Assembly (NCBI RefSeq): GCF_011045075.1
Contig: NZ_JAAKZZ010000023.1
Location: 1-32,252 of the forward strand
Direction of reading: 5' to 3'
Source of the DNA: Streptomyces boncukensis
Lineage (GTDB): Bacteria > Actinomycetota > Actinomycetes > Streptomycetales > Streptomycetaceae
DNA: 32,252 bases
In this document: positions 31,568 through 32,252 of the stretch, piece by piece
How the letters are laid out: each line of letters starts with the position of its first letter
How positions within the stretch are numbered: position 1 is the first letter of the stretch
Program-made: the position numbers and the translations under genes
Notes under the pieces: model-generated
Seen by the model: the letters and a program-made list of their open reading frames with translations, nothing else
Told to the model about the DNA's origin: nothing
The model's database searches: none

Positions 31568-32252
31568 CCGAAGACCTGCTGGAGAGAACAGGACCGCGTA
31601 CGTCCGTCTACGGACCCTCGAAACAGGCCGTCGTTTTCGATCTGGACGGCGTCATCGTGGACAGCTTCGACGTGATGCGGCAGGCGTTCACGACCGCCTA
31701 CGCGGAAATTGTCGGCGACGGCCGCGCGCCGTTCGAGGAGTACGGCAGACACCAGGGCCGCTATTTCCCCGACATTATGCGCATCATGGGTCTGCCGCCG
31801 GAGATGGAGGGCCCCTTCGTACGGGAGAGCCAGCGGCTGGCCCACCAGGTGCCCGTCTGCGACGGCGTGCCCGTGCTGCTGGCCGAACTGCGCGCCCGCG
31901 GGCTGCGGCTGGCCGTCGCCACGGGCAAGAGCGGCCCCCGCGCCCGGTCGCTGCTCGACCTGCTCGGGCTGCTCCCCGCCTTCGACGCGGTGATCGGCTC
32001 CGACGAGGTCCCGCGCCCGAAGCCCGCGCCCGACATCGTCCTCCGCGCGCTCGAACGGCTCGGCACGCCGCCCGAGGAGGCGATGATGATCGGGGACGCC
32101 GCCACCGACGTCCGCGCCGCGCGGGGCGCCGGCGTCGACGCCGTCGGCGCGACCTGGGCCATCGACGACCAGGCCGCGCTGCTGGCCGCGGACCCGGACG
32201 CTGTGCTGGACCGGCCCCGCGAACTCCTGACCCTGCTCCCCGCCCCCTATCC
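31564..32252 (+). CDS. rifM-like: HAD-family phosphatase, RifM-type (AHBA-associated), cut by window end
   Basis: An open frame of 229 codons with no stop before the window ends; relatives are only a little longer, so just a few residues are missing. The nucleophile D26 is in VVFDLDGVIVDSFDVM. RYFPDIMRIMGLPPEMEGPF, VATGKSGPRARSLLDLLGLL and VIGSDEVPRPKPAPDIV match the AHBA-associated phosphatase family as I know it, and MMIGDAATDVRAA is HAD motif IV. The enzyme removes a phosphate in the kanosamine/AHBA branch. The start overlaps the oxidoreductase stop, and GAGGAGGAAAGGA about 10-20 bp upstream supplies the ribosome site. Confidence 0.94.
   Translation, partial: MTEDLLERTGPRTSVYGPSKQAVVFDLDGVIVDSFDVMRQAFTTAYAEIVGDGRAPFEEYGRHQGRYFPDIMRIMGLPPEMEGPFVRESQRLAHQVPVCDGVPVLLAELRARGLRLAVATGKSGPRARSLLDLLGLLPAFDAVIGSDEVPRPKPAPDIVLRALERLGTPPEEAMMIGDAATDVRAARGAGVDAVGATWAIDDQAALLAADPDAVLDRPRELLTLLPAPY

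Overview
The DNA is very GC-rich, with strong G/C bias at third codon positions, GTG starts beside ATG starts, AGGAGG-type ribosome binding sites, rare TTA leucine codons and SARP/LAL regulators. This is typical of Streptomyces or a close actinomycete. Every gene looks like specialised metabolism; no housekeeping block, tRNA, rRNA, CRISPR array or transposase was seen.

Region A (1-8984, all +) is a tight operon for tailoring and glycosylating an aromatic polyketide of angucycline type. It holds a two-domain antibiotic-biosynthesis monooxygenase, a glycosyltransferase, a dTDP-glucose 4,6-dehydratase, a PgaE/JadH-type FAD hydroxylase, a 3,5-epimerase, a 4-ketoreductase, a 2,3-dehydratase, a SnoaL-like protein and an SDR ketoreductase. 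The gene set resembles the jadomycin tailoring/deoxysugar set. The type II PKS itself would lie left of the window. Region B (9171-11090) is a second glycosyltransferase (-) divergent from a TetR regulator (+).

Region C (11172-32252) is a 3-amino-5-hydroxybenzoate (AHBA) locus. Counterparts of RifG, RifN, RifH, RifJ, RifK, RifL and RifM are all present, spread over several transcription units and mixed with regulators (a 1093-aa SARP/AfsR-like protein and a 928-aa LAL-LuxR protein), a WrbA-like quinone reductase and an MFS exporter. No acceptor of AHBA (PKS, NRPS or ligase) is in the window.

The most unusual feature is that the AHBA operons are interleaved with what looks like an ovothiol/5-thiohistidine pathway. 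A HisG ATP-phosphoribosyltransferase and a full-length OvoA-type sulfoxide synthase/methyltransferase sit between rifK and rifL. A MalY-type C-S lyase, suitable for the OvoB step, sits just upstream of rifG and rifN. Between that lyase and rifG is an unrecognised 272-aa protein with a faint resemblance to the lantibiotic dehydratase C-terminal (SpaB_C) domain. I infer a product, or a coupled pair of products, that combines AHBA with a thiohistidine unit. Whether the angucycline part belongs to the same product is open.

Control signals: four genes carry a single TTA codon (the epimerase, the SpaB_C-like protein, the SARP and the LAL regulator), which suggests bldA control. Long inverted-repeat elements separate the blocks. 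The SARP/wrbA intergenic region carries two CTGAC-N7-GTCAG palindromes and an 11-bp-spaced heptamer repeat.
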